Assembly: GCF_900114915.1 (NCBI RefSeq)
Contig: NZ_FOUS01000005.1
Location: 350,723-414,722 of the forward strand
Direction: 5' to 3'
Source of the DNA: Bradyrhizobium sp. Rc3b
Lineage (GTDB): Bacteria; Pseudomonadota; Alphaproteobacteria; Rhizobiales; Xanthobacteraceae
DNA: 64,000 bases
How positions within the stretch are numbered: position 1 is the first letter of the stretch; every line of letters starts with the position of its first letter. Below the pieces are notes generated by a model, which searched no databases, was not told the origin of the DNA, and worked only from the letters and a program-made list of their open reading frames with translations. Below are positions 21,587 to 29,713 of the stretch, in pieces. Both the position numbers and the translations under genes were made by a program.

Positions 21587-22555
21587 TCAATCAACATCGT
21601 TCAACGTCGCAAACAGGGTCTGGCGTGAGGCCACCGCGGTGATGGCGCCGATCAGCACGGCCTGGGCCGCGAGCACGATGTAGCCGGACGGCCGCAGCGA
21701 GAAGGTGCCGAGCAGCGCCGCGAACTGGTCGCCGACGGGGGTACCGGAAAACCAGCCGGCGATCGACTCGGAGAAGCCGAACACCAGCATGGCGGCGCCG
21801 CCGCCGATCACGCCGCCCTCGAGGCCGAGCCTCAGGAAATGACGCAGGAAGTGATTGGCGATGTAGCGGTCGCCGGCGCCGACGAAATGCAGCACCTCGA
21901 CGATCGGACGGTTCGCCGCCATGGCGCCACGGGTCGCGAACGAGACCGAGATGATGGTGGCGATGATGACCAGCGCGAGGATGCCGAGGCCGGCGAGCAC
22001 GGTGGCGTTGGTCATCGAGCGCATCCGCTCGATCCAGGCGCGGTGATCGTCGACGCTGGCACTTGGCGCGACCTGGGTCACGCGCGCGCGCAAGGCGCCG
22101 AGATCGAGCAGCGTGCCGGGTTGCACACGCGCGATGATCATGCGCGGCACCGGCAGGTCGTCCATCGACAGCCCGGTGCCGAGCCAGGGCTCGAGCAGCT
22201 TGCCGCTCTCCTCCCGGGTGAACGGCTTGACCTCGACGACGCCGGCTTGCGCGCGCATCGCCTCCGTCACCGCCGCGGTGTCGCGTTCGAGATCGCGGCC
22301 GGCCTGCGGGCGAACCTGGATGGTGATCTCGCTGGCGACGTCCGACTGCCATTCCGCGGCGGAGGCGCTCACCAATAGCACCGTGCCCGTGGTCATCGAC
22401 GCCAGGAAGGTCATGATGGCGACGACGGCGACCAGCGCGCGGCCCTGGATCGAGGCGCGCGGCACGATCGGCGACATGTTGCGCGCGTTGGCTGGAAGCT
22501 GCGGACGCTCGTGTCCGAGGTCGACCAACACGCCGCGCTCGTCGGTCCTACTCAT
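21587..22555 (-). CDS. ftsX: Cell division ABC permease FtsX
   Basis: 322 residues. The N-terminal membrane segment (about 38-62) is followed by an extracellular loop (about 63-190) and three further C-terminal helices, the FtsX topology. With FtsE it forms the complex that activates periplasmic peptidoglycan hydrolases at the septum. The ATG overlaps the ftsE stop by 8 nt. The M23 peptidase at 2930 is a conceivable downstream target, but that is only inference. Confidence 0.93.
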   Translation of the reverse strand: MSRTDERGVLVDLGHERPQLPANARNMSPIVPRASIQGRALVAVVAIMTFLASMTTGTVLLVSASAAEWQSDVASEITIQVRPQAGRDLERDTAAVTEAMRAQAGVVEVKPFTREESGKLLEPWLGTGLSMDDLPVPRMIIARVQPGTLLDLGALRARVTQVAPSASVDDHRAWIERMRSMTNATVLAGLGILALVIIATIISVSFATRGAMAANRPIVEVLHFVGAGDRYIANHFLRHFLRLGLEGGVIGGGAAMLVFGFSESIAGWFSGTPVGDQFAALLGTFSLRPSGYIVLAAQAVLIGAITAVASRQTLFATLNDVD

Positions 22556-23207
22556 AGACGTGCAACCGTCCCTGGTGCAGCACCAGCCGCCGGGCCTCGT
22601 ACTGGTCCATCAGGCCGATGTCGTGGGTCGCGATGATGACGGCGGTGCCTGATTTGTTGAGCTCGATGAAGAGGCGCAGCAGACGGCGTCCGAGCGTCGG
22701 GTCGACGCTGCCGGTCGGCTCGTCCGCGAGCAGCAGTTGCGGCCGCGAGATGACGGCGCGCGCGATCGCCGCGCGCTGCTTCTCGCCGCCCGACAGGATC
22801 GGCGGCAGCGCGTCCATGCGGTCGCCGAGCCCGACCCAGCGCAGCAGGTCGATCACCTCCTTGCGATAGCTCGACTCGCTGCGGCCCATGACGCGGAACG
22901 GCAGCGCCACGTTCTCGTAGGTCGTCATGTGATCGAGCAGGCGGAAATCCTGCAGCACGATGCCGATGCGCTTGCGCAAATCGGCGATCTCGTCCTTGCC
23001 GAGACGCGAGATGTCGTGGCCGAACAGATTGACAAGTCCCCGCGTCGGCCGGTGCGACAGGAACAACAGGCGCAGCAGCGAGGTCTTGCCGGCACCGGAG
23101 GGGCCGGTGAGGAACTGGAACGAATGCGCCGGGATCTGGAAGCTGAGGTCGCGCAGGATCTCCGGCCCCAGACCGTAACGCAATCCGACATTTTCGAACC
23201 GAACCAA
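22548..23207 (-). CDS. ftsE: Cell division ATPase FtsE
   Basis: 219 residues, an ABC ATPase with Walker A GPSGAGKT, Q-loop IVLQDFRLL, signature LSGGEKQR, Walker B LLLADEPTG and the switch His in IATHD. TTG at 23207 is chosen because CGGAG lies 6 nt upstream and the resulting start (VRFENVGLRYG) is the usual FtsE beginning. An ATG at 23258 would add 17 residues of low conservation. First gene of the operon with ftsX. Confidence 0.95.
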   Translation of the reverse strand: MVRFENVGLRYGLGPEILRDLSFQIPAHSFQFLTGPSGAGKTSLLRLLFLSHRPTRGLVNLFGHDISRLGKDEIADLRKRIGIVLQDFRLLDHMTTYENVALPFRVMGRSESSYRKEVIDLLRWVGLGDRMDALPPILSGGEKQRAAIARAVISRPQLLLADEPTGSVDPTLGRRLLRLFIELNKSGTAVIIATHDIGLMDQYEARRLVLHQGRLHVYE

Positions 23208-23368
23208 GCTCAGCTCCGTTCGAGAGGGGACGCGGGTCGCACTGCTGCGCTCCGCCATACGCGACCAACGGGTTTTGCCGCCGTTATGGTTTCCGGTTCG
23301 TTAACGGTCGCCTTGTAGCATCCAGAGTGCCCGGTTCGGCGCGGCTGGGTCATCGTCGAGGCCCGTCC

Positions 23369-24250
23369 ATGCATATCGTCTGCCCCCATTGTATGACATC
23401 CTACGCCATCAAGCTCGCGAGCCTTGGGGCGAACGGACGGGCGGTCCGCTGTTCCCGCTGCAAGGAGACCTGGATCGCCCACGCCGAGGATGCCATCGAG
23501 GAGGCATCCGTCCCGGCCATGGCCGCGGCCAGCCAGGCCGACGACCAGACCGACCTTGCCGAGCAGTGGAACTCCTATGCCAAGGACGACAGCGCCACTG
23601 ACGCACCTGTCGTCGACAGTCCCTCGATCGCCAGCGACTGGCCCGATGAAGAGGCCCCCAAGGAAACCGAGGACGAGTGGTCCGCGGCGGCCCGGGAAGC
23701 CGAGGAGGAGGTCGTCGGCGCGCAGCACCAGTCCTGGTTCCGCGGTCTGTTCGGCCGCCGCGGCGCGCGGGTGAGCCGTCCGGTCGCCACCGCGTCGCCC
23801 AAAAAATCCCATTTCGGCCTGCCGACCGCCTGCGCCGCCATGGGCGCGCTGGTGCTGGCGCTGGTGATCTGGCGCGGCGACATGGTGCGGCTGCTGCCGC
23901 AAACCGCCGTCTTCTACAAGATGGTCGGGCTCGAGGTGAACCTGCGGGGCCTCGCCTTCAAGGACGTGAAGCTGTCCAGCGAGACCGTGGACGGTAAGCA
24001 GGTGCTGGTGATCGAGGGCGTGATCGTCGGCGAGGGCAAGAAGCCGCTCGACATTCCGCGGCTGCGCTTTGCCGTGCGCGACGGGCAAGGCGCGGAGATC
24101 TACGCCTGGAATACGGTGCTGGAGCAGACCGTGCTGCGGCCCGGCGAGCGCGCCTTCTTCCGCTCCCGCCTGGCCTCGCCGCCGCCGGAAGGCCGCAATA
24201 TCGACGTTCGCTTCTTCAACCGGCGCGACATTGCCGGCGGCAGCGTATAA
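23369..24250 (+). CDS. Zinc-ribbon (MJ0042) and DUF3426 membrane protein
   Basis: 293 residues. The MJ0042-type zinc ribbon at the start has CPHC (near 5-8) and CSRC (near 29-32). An acidic low-complexity segment follows, then one membrane helix (about 155-175) and a DUF3426-like domain ending in LASPPPEGRNIDVRFF. The four Cys can hold one zinc ion in the cytoplasm. Function unknown. It is divergent from ftsE and lies 41 bp before the receiver gene. Confidence 0.85.
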   Translation: MHIVCPHCMTSYAIKLASLGANGRAVRCSRCKETWIAHAEDAIEEASVPAMAAASQADDQTDLAEQWNSYAKDDSATDAPVVDSPSIASDWPDEEAPKETEDEWSAAAREAEEEVVGAQHQSWFRGLFGRRGARVSRPVATASPKKSHFGLPTACAAMGALVLALVIWRGDMVRLLPQTAVFYKMVGLEVNLRGLAFKDVKLSSETVDGKQVLVIEGVIVGEGKKPLDIPRLRFAVRDGQGAEIYAWNTVLEQTVLRPGERAFFRSRLASPPPEGRNIDVRFFNRRDIAGGSV

Positions 24251-24291
24251 TCGCGCTGCACGGTACCGAGGTTGGTCCGAAAGTTGGTCCC

Positions 24292-24666
24292 ATGCCGAAG
24301 ATCTTGATCGCCGATGACGAAGATTCGATGCGCACGCTGGTGGCGCGCGCCATCGCCATGGACGGGCACGAAACGGTCACCGCGCAGGACGGCGCCGAGG
24401 CGCTGGAGATCCTGACCCGCGAGGACGGCGCCTTCGACCTGCTGCTCACCGACATCCAGATGCCCGTGATGGATGGCATCGCGCTGGCGCTCTCCGCCGC
24501 GCGCGATTTTCCCGACCTGACCATCTTGCTGATGACCGGCTTTGCCGACCAGCGCGAGCGCGCCTCGAACCTCAATGCGCTGGTGCACGACGTCGTGACA
24601 AAACCGTTCTCGGTCGCCGACATCCGCACCGCCGTGGCGGATGCGCTGGCAGCGAAGAAAACCTGA
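24292..24666 (+). CDS. cpdR: CpdR-like single-domain response regulator
   Basis: 124 residues, receiver domain only. The acidic pocket is DDED near the N-terminus, the phosphoacceptor Asp is in LLTDIQMPVMDGI, T is in LLMTGFADQ, and K is in VTKPFSV. The length and LLTDIQMPVMDGIAL...TGFADQRE pattern match CpdR, which delivers substrates to ClpXP according to phosphorylation by the CckA-ChpT relay in other alphaproteobacteria. It probably shares a transcript with the zinc-ribbon gene. Confidence 0.85.
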   Translation: MPKILIADDEDSMRTLVARAIAMDGHETVTAQDGAEALEILTREDGAFDLLLTDIQMPVMDGIALALSAARDFPDLTILLMTGFADQRERASNLNALVHDVVTKPFSVADIRTAVADALAAKKT

Positions 24667-24692
24667 CACCTCAACACAGTCACAGCTGATCC

Positions 24693-24830
24693 GTCATCCT
24701 GAGGCGCGAGCCGTGCGGCGCAACGCGCTGCATGGGGTGCCTCGAAGGATGTACGGCCCCGATGTAGCCGATCCAGCCGGGCCGTCGCCCTTCGAGGCTC
24801 GCCGAAGAGGCGAGCACCTCAGGGTGACGG
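24693..24830. repeat. Palindromic intergenic repeat, CATCCTGAGG family, copy 2
   Basis: Begins GTCATCCTGAGGCGCGAG and ends CTCAGGGTGACGG, with internal CCTCGAAGGATG and CCCTTCGAGGCTCG. It lies between the converging cpdR and the DUF4175 C-terminal gene and is related to 12572-12730. Confidence 0.75.
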
Positions 24831-24858
24831 TGATAGATAGGGCACGTACTGGGCCGCC

Positions 24859-26004
24859 TCAAAAATCCTTCAGCAGCCGCTCGATGTAGTCGAGCTCGAT
24901 CTGCGGACGCGAGCTGTCGCCGAGGCGGCGGCGGAGCTCTTCGAGGATGCGGCGGACGCGCTGGGCGTCGATCTCGCCCGGGATCTTGACGGTGTAGTCG
25001 TCGCTGAGATCGCGGCCATGAAGCGGGCGCCCGAGCGGATCGGTCTGGTTGCCGCCGCTCTGCTGACGGCCGGCCCGATTGCCGGGACCATCGCCCTGCC
25101 CGTCGCCATCGCCCTGCTGCATCGCCTCGGCCATCTTCTGCGCGCCCTTGCGCATCGCGTCGAGAGCCTTGCCCTGCGAATCCACGGCACCGTCGGCATT
25201 GCCTTCACCGAGCTTCGAGCCGGCATCACCCATGGCACCGTCGGCGGCGTCGAGGCTGCCGTCGTCATCACCCTGATCGCCGTCCTGATCGCCGCTCTGG
25301 CCCGGGTCGCCCTGCTGGCCTTTCTGACCCTGCTGCCCTTTTTGACCCTTTTGTCCCTTCTGTGCGAGGCCGCGCTTGGCGAGCTCGTCCTGCAGCTTCT
25401 TCAGGCGATCGCGCAGCGACTGCTGATCCTGCTGCAGGTCCGACATCGACTGGTCGCCCTGCTGCTTGCCACGCGAGCGGTCACGCCGGGAATCCTGGCC
25501 CTGCTTGAAAGTCTTGTCGCGCAACTGCTGCTGCTTGCGGATCATGTCGCTGAGCTCGTTCAGCGCCTGCTCCATGTCGCTCTCGCCGGATTGCCCGGGC
25601 TGCGCCATCTGGAGATTTTCCATGATCTGCGCGAGCTGCTCGAGCATGCGCTGGGCCGCCTCTTTATTGCCCTCGCGCGCCGCCTTCTCGATCTGCCGCA
25701 GCAGGTCGTCCAGATCGCGCTGCGTGATGACGGAACGATCGCGATTGGAAGACTGGCTTCTTTCCGTGGCGCGCTTGTATTCCTCGAGCTTCTGAATGGC
25801 GTCGGACTGGTTGCTCAGGCTCTTCCCAGATTCCTTCTGCCTGAGGCTGTCGCCGGATTCCTGCATCGCCTTTTCCGCGCTGTCGAGCAGCGCATCGGGA
25901 TCCTGATCCAGCTGTGCGGCGGCCGGCGAGACGCCGCCCAACAGCAAGGCGAGGCAGGCGATCGACATCACCTTCAAGACTGGCACGGGTGCTAGCTTCC
26001 GCAT
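24859..26004 (-). CDS. TIGR02302/DUF4175-type protein, C-terminal half as a separate exported protein
   Basis: 381 residues. A signal peptide (about 1-34, ending SPAAAQ) is followed by Gln/Asp/Lys-rich coiled-coil sequence. That sequence includes the family segment LLRQIEKAAREGNKEAAQRML and IRKQQQLRDKTFKQG, a Gly-Gln-Lys repeat (GQKGQKGQQGQK), and a C-terminal domain (DDYTVKIPGEID). The ATG at 26004 has GGGA 6 nt upstream and overlaps the upstream gene's stop by 13 nt. In most relatives I know, these parts belong to one long protein. Function unknown. Confidence 0.75.
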   Translation of the reverse strand: MRKLAPVPVLKVMSIACLALLLGGVSPAAAQLDQDPDALLDSAEKAMQESGDSLRQKESGKSLSNQSDAIQKLEEYKRATERSQSSNRDRSVITQRDLDDLLRQIEKAAREGNKEAAQRMLEQLAQIMENLQMAQPGQSGESDMEQALNELSDMIRKQQQLRDKTFKQGQDSRRDRSRGKQQGDQSMSDLQQDQQSLRDRLKKLQDELAKRGLAQKGQKGQKGQQGQKGQQGDPGQSGDQDGDQGDDDGSLDAADGAMGDAGSKLGEGNADGAVDSQGKALDAMRKGAQKMAEAMQQGDGDGQGDGPGNRAGRQQSGGNQTDPLGRPLHGRDLSDDYTVKIPGEIDAQRVRRILEELRRRLGDSSRPQIELDYIERLLKDF

Positions 26005-27941
26005 TTCCGGTCCCGCGTAAACTGGTTGGTCCTGTCGTCCCCCGCCTTGTTGGCACGGTTGTTCGCCGACTTGCGATAGGCCTGAAGCTGCTCGCGCAAG
26101 ACGTCCTGCTGCTGCGCCAGCTCGGCGAGCTGCTCGGGCGTCGCGTGCTGGGTCTTTTGTCGCAGCTCGACGGCCTTGTCGAGGATGAGCTGGACCTCCG
26201 CCGGGAACGGCTGCCGGGCGCCGAGCGGATTCTGCTCGGCGCGGCGGGCGAGATCGCGCACCTTGCCGGCCATGGCCTCGCGCAGCTTCTGCGTCAGCAC
26301 CCTGAGCTCGTCCTCGCTGGCGCCGCGGTCCAGCGCCGCCTTGAGCGCGTCCTGCGCCGAGCGCAGCGCGGCGTTGACGCTGCCGGCGACGCCGTCGTCC
26401 TCGATGGTCGTCGCGAAGGCCCACATGCTCGCCACCACGTTGCGCAGCGCATCGTCGGTGCGGGCAGCCTCGAGCTGGCTCGCGAGGCTGCGGAGGCCGA
26501 GATAGCAGCCGGCATCCGGCGTGAACAATTCGGGTGCGATCATCAGCGCGTCGAGCGCGGTGTAGACGTCCGAATTCCTGTTGGCGTCGAGCGCGAGGAT
26601 GCGGCGCTGCTCGATCAGCGCGCGTGCGAGCGAGTTGGTGAACAGGCGCTCGGGCAGGCGCATGTTGAAGGGTTCGCTCCTGGCCTCGTTGCCGGCCTCG
26701 TCCTTGGCGGTGAGCGTCAGCGTGACGTCGGCGCCGGCATAGGGGTCCTCGCTGAGATCCTTCACTGTCTGGCCGACGCCGTTGCGGGTGCGCGCGTTCG
26801 GCAGCACGAGCGGGAATTGCGGCGGCTGGAACAGCGGCCGCGCCGCGGCCTTGCCGTCGGAATCCTTGCTGCCATCCTTGCTACCATCCCTGGCGTCGGC
26901 GGGGCGCAGGGCAATGTGGGCATCCCCGCCGGTCACGCCGTAATCGTCCTCGATCTTGTAGGAGAGCTGGAGCCCGCCGCGCGCCTGGCGCTCGGGATCC
27001 TTGGCGAGCGCGATCGTCGGTGCACGGTCCGGCGTTGCCGCAAACGCCCATTGCGGCTGGCCGGAGGGCGCGCGGACATGCGCGGTGCCATCTGCCGTGA
27101 TGGTGAAATGCTTCTCGTTGGTGCCCTTGGGCGCGGCCTCCGCGGGAGCAACCTCCTTGAGGCCGCCGGAGACAACGACATCCAGGCTGCCGCCGGAGGA
27201 GCGTACGATCAGGGTCGAGCCGGCGGGAACGGCAAGCGGGCCGGCGGCGGGCAGCGCCGCGGCCTCCTTGTTGGCGGCCGACAGGATGACCGGCGGCTTG
27301 CCGGTATAGAGCGGCGGAGTGACCCAGGCATCGACGCGAACATTAGCCGGCGCCAGCACGCCGTTCCAGTCGAAGGCGGCCCCGAGCCGCATCGCGCGCT
27401 CGTCGCCGGCGGCGAAGAAGGTCGCGACCAGCATCACCATGACCAGCGCGCGCAGCGCCCAGGGATCATGCAGCGCGAGCCGCGGATGCGGCAGCCCGGC
27501 GCGGATGCGCTTGAGCGAGGCCAGCGTACGCTCGCGCTGCGCCTGCCACAGCGCCTGTGCGACCGGGTCCTGCGAGGACAGCGTGTCCGTCAGCGTCGTG
27601 GCCGGGCGATGACGGATGCCGGAGCCACGATCGAGCCGGCTGAGCGCCTCCTCGCGGCTCGGCCAGCGGAAGCGAATCAAGGGAAACAGGACGGCAATTG
27701 CGATGCCGGCGAAAACAACGAGACCGATGGCACGGGCAACGAACGGCAGCGCCAGCCAGAGGCCGGCCCAGGACACCACCAGGAACAGGCCGACGACGGT
27801 CAGCAGCCGCGCCAAATTCGGCCAGGCACGCTCCCACGCGATGGCATAAATGGCCCGATCGAGGGCCTGCGCCAGCTTCAGCCGCGACAGAGCATCGCCG
27901 TTGCGGATCGGGTCTGACGGGTCGGGGGTGACGCCGTTCAA
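25992..27941 (-). CDS. TIGR02302/DUF4175-type protein, N-terminal membrane half
   Basis: 649 residues. Two membrane helices (about 44-90), a third near 165-185, and a large extracytoplasmic region of beta-rich and helical repeats follow. It ends in the family segment ELAQQQDVLREQLQAYRK. TTG at 27941 is chosen because GGAG lies about 6 nt upstream. The stop at 25992 falls where the family usually continues, and the next gene starts inside it. Function unknown; an envelope location is inferred. Confidence 0.8.
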   Translation of the reverse strand: MNGVTPDPSDPIRNGDALSRLKLAQALDRAIYAIAWERAWPNLARLLTVVGLFLVVSWAGLWLALPFVARAIGLVVFAGIAIAVLFPLIRFRWPSREEALSRLDRGSGIRHRPATTLTDTLSSQDPVAQALWQAQRERTLASLKRIRAGLPHPRLALHDPWALRALVMVMLVATFFAAGDERAMRLGAAFDWNGVLAPANVRVDAWVTPPLYTGKPPVILSAANKEAAALPAAGPLAVPAGSTLIVRSSGGSLDVVVSGGLKEVAPAEAAPKGTNEKHFTITADGTAHVRAPSGQPQWAFAATPDRAPTIALAKDPERQARGGLQLSYKIEDDYGVTGGDAHIALRPADARDGSKDGSKDSDGKAAARPLFQPPQFPLVLPNARTRNGVGQTVKDLSEDPYAGADVTLTLTAKDEAGNEARSEPFNMRLPERLFTNSLARALIEQRRILALDANRNSDVYTALDALMIAPELFTPDAGCYLGLRSLASQLEAARTDDALRNVVASMWAFATTIEDDGVAGSVNAALRSAQDALKAALDRGASEDELRVLTQKLREAMAGKVRDLARRAEQNPLGARQPFPAEVQLILDKAVELRQKTQHATPEQLAELAQQQDVLREQLQAYRKSANNRANKAGDDRTNQFTRDRKCGS

Positions 27942-28106
27942 TCAACTCTCCAGGTTGCCCGGTAGAGAAGCCTATCACAACGGCAGCACTGAGGCATCCG
28001 TTCCGGTACGGGAGACACCCCTTTTCCCGCATAACACGAGGACGTGACTGGCCCGCTGCAACCCCGTAATTTCCGCGCCGCCCCGAGGGAGACGAGAGGA
28101 AACGCC

Positions 28107-28490
28107 ATGGACAAGAAGATGCACGACAAGGGCCTGGAAGTCCGCAAAGCGGTGCTGGGCGAGGCCTATGTCAACAACGCCCTGAAGAATGTCGACGACT
28201 TCAACCGCCCGTTCCAGGAGATGCTGAACGAGTATTGCTGGGGCACGGTGTGGGGCCGCGAGGAGCTGCCGCGCAAGACCCGCAGCATGCTCAACATCGC
28301 CATGATCGCGATCCTCAACCGCCAGCACGAGTTTCGCGCGCATCTGAAGGGCGCGCTGACCAATGGCGTCAGCCGCGAGGAGATCCGCGAGATCCTGATG
28401 CAGGTGGCGATCTATGGCGGCATGCCCGCCGCAGTCGACAGCTTCCGCATCGCGCGCGAGGTGTTTGCGGAGATCGACGGCAAGGCGTGA
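28107..28490 (+). CDS. Carboxymuconolactone decarboxylase family protein
   Basis: 127 residues, an all-helical CMD/AhpD-like protein. It contains EYCWGTVWGREELPRKTRSM and LNRQHEFRAHLKGALTNGVSREEI, as in PcaC-type gamma-carboxymuconolactone decarboxylases. There is no CxxC, so an AhpD-type peroxidase role is unlikely. ATG at 28107 has GAGAGG 7 nt upstream. No other beta-ketoadipate genes are adjacent, so the substrate is uncertain. Confidence 0.85.
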   Translation: MDKKMHDKGLEVRKAVLGEAYVNNALKNVDDFNRPFQEMLNEYCWGTVWGREELPRKTRSMLNIAMIAILNRQHEFRAHLKGALTNGVSREEIREILMQVAIYGGMPAAVDSFRIAREVFAEIDGKA

Positions 28491-28510
28491 GATGCAGCGC
28501 CAATCTCCGC

Positions 28511-28677
28511 TGTCGTCCCGGACAAGCGCAGTGAAGCGGAGCGTAGATCCGGGACCCATCACCACAGGGAGATGTGGTTAAGGGGACTCGGAGTAACCGC
28601 TTCGGCATAACAACTCCTCCCTGGGATTATGGGTCCCGGATCGGTGCGCGCTTTGGGCGCGCTTGTCCGGCACGACA
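28511..28677. repeat. Palindromic intergenic repeat, TGTCGTCCCGGACAAGCGC family
   Basis: Inverted outer ends TGTCGTCCCGGACAAGCGC and GCGCTTGTCCGGCACGACA enclose a second inverted pair GATCCGGGACCCAT / ATGGGTCCCGGATC. It separates the decarboxylase-like gene from the dehydrogenase gene; no gene lies inside. Confidence 0.85.
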
Positions 28678-28719
28678 GCGAGGATGGAGCAACAACAACA
28701 ACAACCAAAAGGAAACACC

Positions 28720-29610
28720 ATGGACATCGGATTCATCGGGCTCGGAAACATGGGTTTCCCGATGGCACGGCGGCTGATCGAGGCGGGACACCGGCTCGTC
28801 GTGTTCGACACGCGCAAGGAGGTGACGGGCAAGCTCGTAGCACTCGGCGCTAAGCCAGCGACATCGCCGAAGGACGTCGCCGATCAGGTCGAGACCGTGA
28901 TGGCAAGCCTGCCCTCGCTGCAAGCCTCGCTCGAAGTCGCAACGGGAGCGAACGGCGTGATCGAGGGCCGCCGGGCAAAACGCTTCGTCGATCTCTCCAC
29001 CGTCGGCTCGGCGATGGCCGTGAAGATTCACGACCTGCTCACCAAGCGCAACATCGTGCAGATCGACTGCCCCGTCTCCGGCGGCGTCGGCGGCGCCGAG
29101 AAGGGCACGCTGGCGGTGATGGTCTCTGGGCCGAGAGCGGAATTCGAGCTGCTCAAGCCCGCGCTCGACGTGATCGGAAAGGTGTTCTTCATCGGCGAGA
29201 AGCCCGGCGCCGCGCAGACCATGAAGCTCGCCAACAATTTCCTGTCGGCCACCGCGATCGTGGCGACGTCGGAAGCCGTGGTGATGGGCGTGAAGGCCGG
29301 GCTCGATCCCGCCGTGATGATCGACGTCATCAACGCCGGCTCCGGCATGAACACGGCGAGCCGCGACAAGTTTCCGCGCGCCGTGCTGCCGCGCAGTTTC
29401 GATTTCGGTTTCGCCACGGGATTGATGGTGAAGGACGTCCGGCTGGCGCTGGAGGAGATGAAGCAGCTCGGCCTGTCGATGGAGGTCGCGGACGCGGTCG
29501 GGCGGTTGTGGGAGACCGTGATCAGCGCAGAAGGCGCCGAGTCCGATTTCACCGCGGCGATAAAGCCGATCGAGAAGAAGGCGGGGGTGGTGGTGGGCGA
29601 AAAAAAATAA
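28720..29610 (+). CDS. NAD(P)-dependent beta-hydroxyacid dehydrogenase (3-hydroxyisobutyrate dehydrogenase family)
   Basis: 296 residues. The N-terminal Rossmann motif is IGFIGLGNMGFPMARRL, the substrate loop DCPVSGGVGGAEKGTL, and the catalytic Lys is in TMKLANNFLSA. Full family length. It probably oxidises a beta-hydroxyacid such as 3-hydroxyisobutyrate or tartronate semialdehyde; the exact substrate is not readable. ATG at 28720 follows an AAAGGA. Preceded by a long palindromic repeat, so probably independently transcribed. Confidence 0.88.
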   Translation: MDIGFIGLGNMGFPMARRLIEAGHRLVVFDTRKEVTGKLVALGAKPATSPKDVADQVETVMASLPSLQASLEVATGANGVIEGRRAKRFVDLSTVGSAMAVKIHDLLTKRNIVQIDCPVSGGVGGAEKGTLAVMVSGPRAEFELLKPALDVIGKVFFIGEKPGAAQTMKLANNFLSATAIVATSEAVVMGVKAGLDPAVMIDVINAGSGMNTASRDKFPRAVLPRSFDFGFATGLMVKDVRLALEEMKQLGLSMEVADAVGRLWETVISAEGAESDFTAAIKPIEKKAGVVVGEKK

Positions 29611-29619
29611 CGCCAAACC

Positions 29620-29704
29620 CGTAGCCCGGATGGAGCGCAGCGTAATCCGGGGTTGTTACGGCTCGGCGAGAACCCGGATTTCGCTGCGCTCCATCCGAGC
29701 TACG
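29620..29704. repeat. Palindromic intergenic repeat, CGTAGCCCGGATGGAGCG family, copy 3
   Basis: CGTAGCCCGGATGGAGCG at the left and CGCTCCATCCGAGCTACG at the right, between the convergent dehydrogenase and lysA genes. Confidence 0.9.
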
Positions 29705-29713
29705 ATCACTGTC

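Noticed and set aside
25914..27917. 667-codon plus-strand open frame opposite the TIGR02302 genes
   Set aside because: Antisense to a gene with clear membrane helices and family motifs; no domain and no start signal.
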